Source: RGIG3009 sp045653425
Lineage (GTDB): Bacteria; Bacillota; Clostridia; Oscillospirales; Acutalibacteraceae
Direction: 5' to 3'
Assembly: GCA_045653425.1 (NCBI GenBank)
Contig: JAZOLU010000004.1
Location: forward strand, 1 to 53,504
DNA: 53,504 nucleotides
How positions within the stretch are numbered: the first letter of the stretch is position 1; each line of letters begins with the position of its first letter. Both the position numbers and the translations under genes were made by a program. A model generated the notes under the pieces. That model ran no database searches and was not told the origin of the DNA. It saw only the letters and a list, made by a program, of their open reading frames with translations. Of the stretch, positions 52,230 through 53,504 are shown in pieces.

Positions 52230-52258
52230 TTGCAAAAGCAGGCAAAATGCGGTAAAAT
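52230..52258 (+). promoter_or_regulatory. Promoter of efp
   Basis: TTGCAA-N17-TAAAAT, 33 bases before the ATG. Confidence 0.75.
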
Positions 52259-52291
52259 TAAAACAACCCTAGTATAACGGAGGATTGCAAA

Positions 52292-52849
52292 ATGGTATCA
52301 GCAGGTGATTTTAGAAACGGCGTTACGTTTGAAATGGAAGGCAATGTTTATCAAATCGTGGAATTCCAGCACGTAAAACCCGGCAAGGGCGCGGCGTTTG
52401 TGCGCACCAAGATTCGCAATGTTATTGCGGGCACGGTGGTGGAACGCACGTTCAACCCCAACGACAAATACCCGACCGCGTTTGTCGAGCGAAAGGAAAT
52501 GGAATATTCCTATAACGACGGCGACTTGTACTATTTTATGGACCAAGAAACGTATGAGTTGGTGCCGATTAACAGTGACATACTGTCCGACAACTTTAAG
52601 TTTGTTAAGGAGAATATGATTTGCCGCGTGTTGTCGTACAAAGGTAACGTGTTTGGCGTTGAACCCCCCAACTTTGTGGAATTGCAGGTTACCCAGACCG
52701 ACCCCGGCTTTAAGGGCGACACGGCAACCAACGCCACCAAACCCGCCACGCTGGAAACCGGTGCGGAAATTCGCGTACCGCTGTTTATTGACGAAGGCGA
52801 AATGATTCGTGTGGACACCCGCACCGGCGAATATATGGAGCGTGCATAA
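52292..52849 (+). CDS. efp: Elongation factor P
   Basis: 185 residues, three beta-barrel domains. It relieves ribosome stalling at polyproline. The tip loop is KPGKGAAF with Lys32 as the residue modified in some bacteria; no modification enzymes are nearby. GGAGG lies eight bases before the ATG. The Pro-rich linkers of OadG and the wall proteins here would be natural clients. Confidence 0.97.
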   Translation: MVSAGDFRNGVTFEMEGNVYQIVEFQHVKPGKGAAFVRTKIRNVIAGTVVERTFNPNDKYPTAFVERKEMEYSYNDGDLYYFMDQETYELVPINSDILSDNFKFVKENMICRVLSYKGNVFGVEPPNFVELQVTQTDPGFKGDTATNATKPATLETGAEIRVPLFIDEGEMIRVDTRTGEYMERA

Positions 52850-52902
52850 GCGGAAGCGTGGTGCATAACCTATCAACAGTGATAACAAGGAGGATAATAG
52901 TG

Positions 52903-53349
52903 ATGACTATTACGGAAAAAGTAGCGTATCTCAAAGGCCTTATTGAAGGAATGGAGATTGACGCCAATGCAAAAGATGGCAAAATCCTGAAAGCGATTAT
53001 GGACGTGTTGTCTGACATTGCCCTCAGCGTGGAAGATTTGGAAGCCACCGTTCAGGAAATGGGCGAGCAAGTTGACACCATTGACGAGGATTTGGATGCG
53101 CTGGAAACCGAATACTATGACGACGACGAGTACGATTATGACGACTGCGACTGCGATTGCTGTGACGAGCAGTTTTACGACGTAACCTGTCCCAACTGCA
53201 ATGAGGATTTCTCGGTGGATGAGGATACGTTGCTGGATGGCGGCGTGGAGTGCCCGTTGTGCGGCAAGCATTTGGAATTCGACATTGAAGAATGCGACTG
53301 TGACGACGACGATTGTGATTGCTGCTGCGGCGACGATTGCGACGAATAA
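52903..53349 (+). CDS. CD1247-like zinc-ribbon protein with Asp/Cys-rich segments
   Basis: 148 residues. The N-terminal ~65 (MTITEKVAYLKGLIEGMEID to the coiled EQVDTIDEDLDALE) matches the CD1247-type domain found in Clostridia. Then an acidic Tyr/Asp/Cys segment (DDCDCDCCDE), a zinc ribbon (CPNC ... CPLC) and a second Asp/Cys tail (CDCDDDDCDCCCGDDCDE). AAGGAGG lies upstream of the ATG. It follows efp by 53 bases, a frequent pairing. Function unknown; metal storage or sensing is possible. Confidence 0.85.
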   Translation: MTITEKVAYLKGLIEGMEIDANAKDGKILKAIMDVLSDIALSVEDLEATVQEMGEQVDTIDEDLDALETEYYDDDEYDYDDCDCDCCDEQFYDVTCPNCNEDFSVDEDTLLDGGVECPLCGKHLEFDIEECDCDDDDCDCCCGDDCDE

Positions 53350-53364
53350 TTGACCACAACACAA

Positions 53365-53504
53365 AATCATAACCACCAGTAAACTGGTGGTTTGCACAAC
53401 CCCTAGAAGGGGTTGATACCGGCATAGCCCCTAAAAGGGGCACCGAACATTATCATCGCATCACACGCACTGCTACCCGTAAACGGGTAAAATGCCTGGT
53501 TTTC
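53365..53504 (+). repeat. Right copy of 140-bp four-hairpin repeat
   Basis: Exact inverted copy of 2-141, beginning 15 bases after the CD1247-like stop. Read in the direction of that gene it gives hairpins with loops TAAA, TAGA(A), TAAA(A), TAAA. The first hairpin could end transcription, though no T tract follows. The window ends at its last visible base. Confidence 0.95.

Noticed and set aside
2..53504. The whole window as one composite transposon or linear replicon with terminal inverted repeats
   Set aside because: The interior is core chromosome (dnaB, ftsH, metG, efp), with no transposase or telomere protein; a contig broken at a multicopy repeat is simpler.

Overview
The window looks like one contig from an anaerobic, moderately GC-rich, Gram-positive-type member of the Clostridia, tentatively Oscillospirales/Ruminococcaceae. 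The evidence is an NADH-linked [FeFe] hydrogenase operon (HydC/HydB/HydA), Feo iron uptake, an Oad-type sodium-pump decarboxylase, RNase J, GdpP, a CD1247-like protein, a SpoIIQ-like LytM protein with a forespore-type promoter, strong AGGAGG ribosome sites and frequent GTG/TTG starts. Taxonomy is inference; no rRNA is present.

Layout. 1-141 and 53365-53504 are perfect inverted copies of a repeat made of four small hairpins. 200-5281 (minus): a Cys-rich unknown protein, PcrA helicase, and the beta and gamma subunits of a Na+-pumping decarboxylase. 5470-6684 (plus): a PGM-like phosphomutase. 6781-11795 (minus): the hydrogenase operon hydC, HATPase, [2Fe-2S] protein, hydB, hydA. 11992-13197 (plus): an MFS carrier. 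13252-21456 (minus): phosphohexomutase, an autoregulated GntR/ABC/permease unit, TatD, MetG. 21570-24616 (plus): an RluA-type pseudouridine synthase, LuxS and a G5/M23 peptidase. 24677-28064: a DtxR/MntR-type regulator diverging from feoA-feoB and a Cys-rich/HMA protein, with three matching palindromes. 28200-28678: an AT-rich stretch holding a structured RNA, a terminator and a small superinfection-immunity-like membrane protein, followed by tRNA-Leu(TAG) at 28821-28902. 29090-34457 (plus): two cell-wall proteins (GHL10/DigH-like lipoprotein; GHL10-like domain fused to an amidase) and BirA. RNase HI is on the minus strand. 35191-44860 (plus) is a housekeeping run: rnj, gdpP, rplI, dnaB, tilS, hpt, ftsH. 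After it come the SpoIIQ-like gene, an SDR dehydrogenase (minus), rlmB, a degenerate P-type-ATPase-like protein, an EF-G paralogue, efp and a CD1247-like protein.

How it works together. Most of the DNA is ordinary chromosome. The hydrogenase operon couples NADH and ferredoxin oxidation to H2. The Oad subunits and BirA suggest biotin-dependent sodium-pump energetics, although the catalytic alpha subunit and biotin carrier are not in this window. The feo block is metal-regulated and looks compositionally distinct.

The parts most worth a second look are the four-hairpin terminal repeat, the structured RNA in front of the superinfection-immunity gene, the ribosome-site-sequestering stem at 997-1078, the GHL10/amidase pair and the catalytically degraded P-type ATPase.
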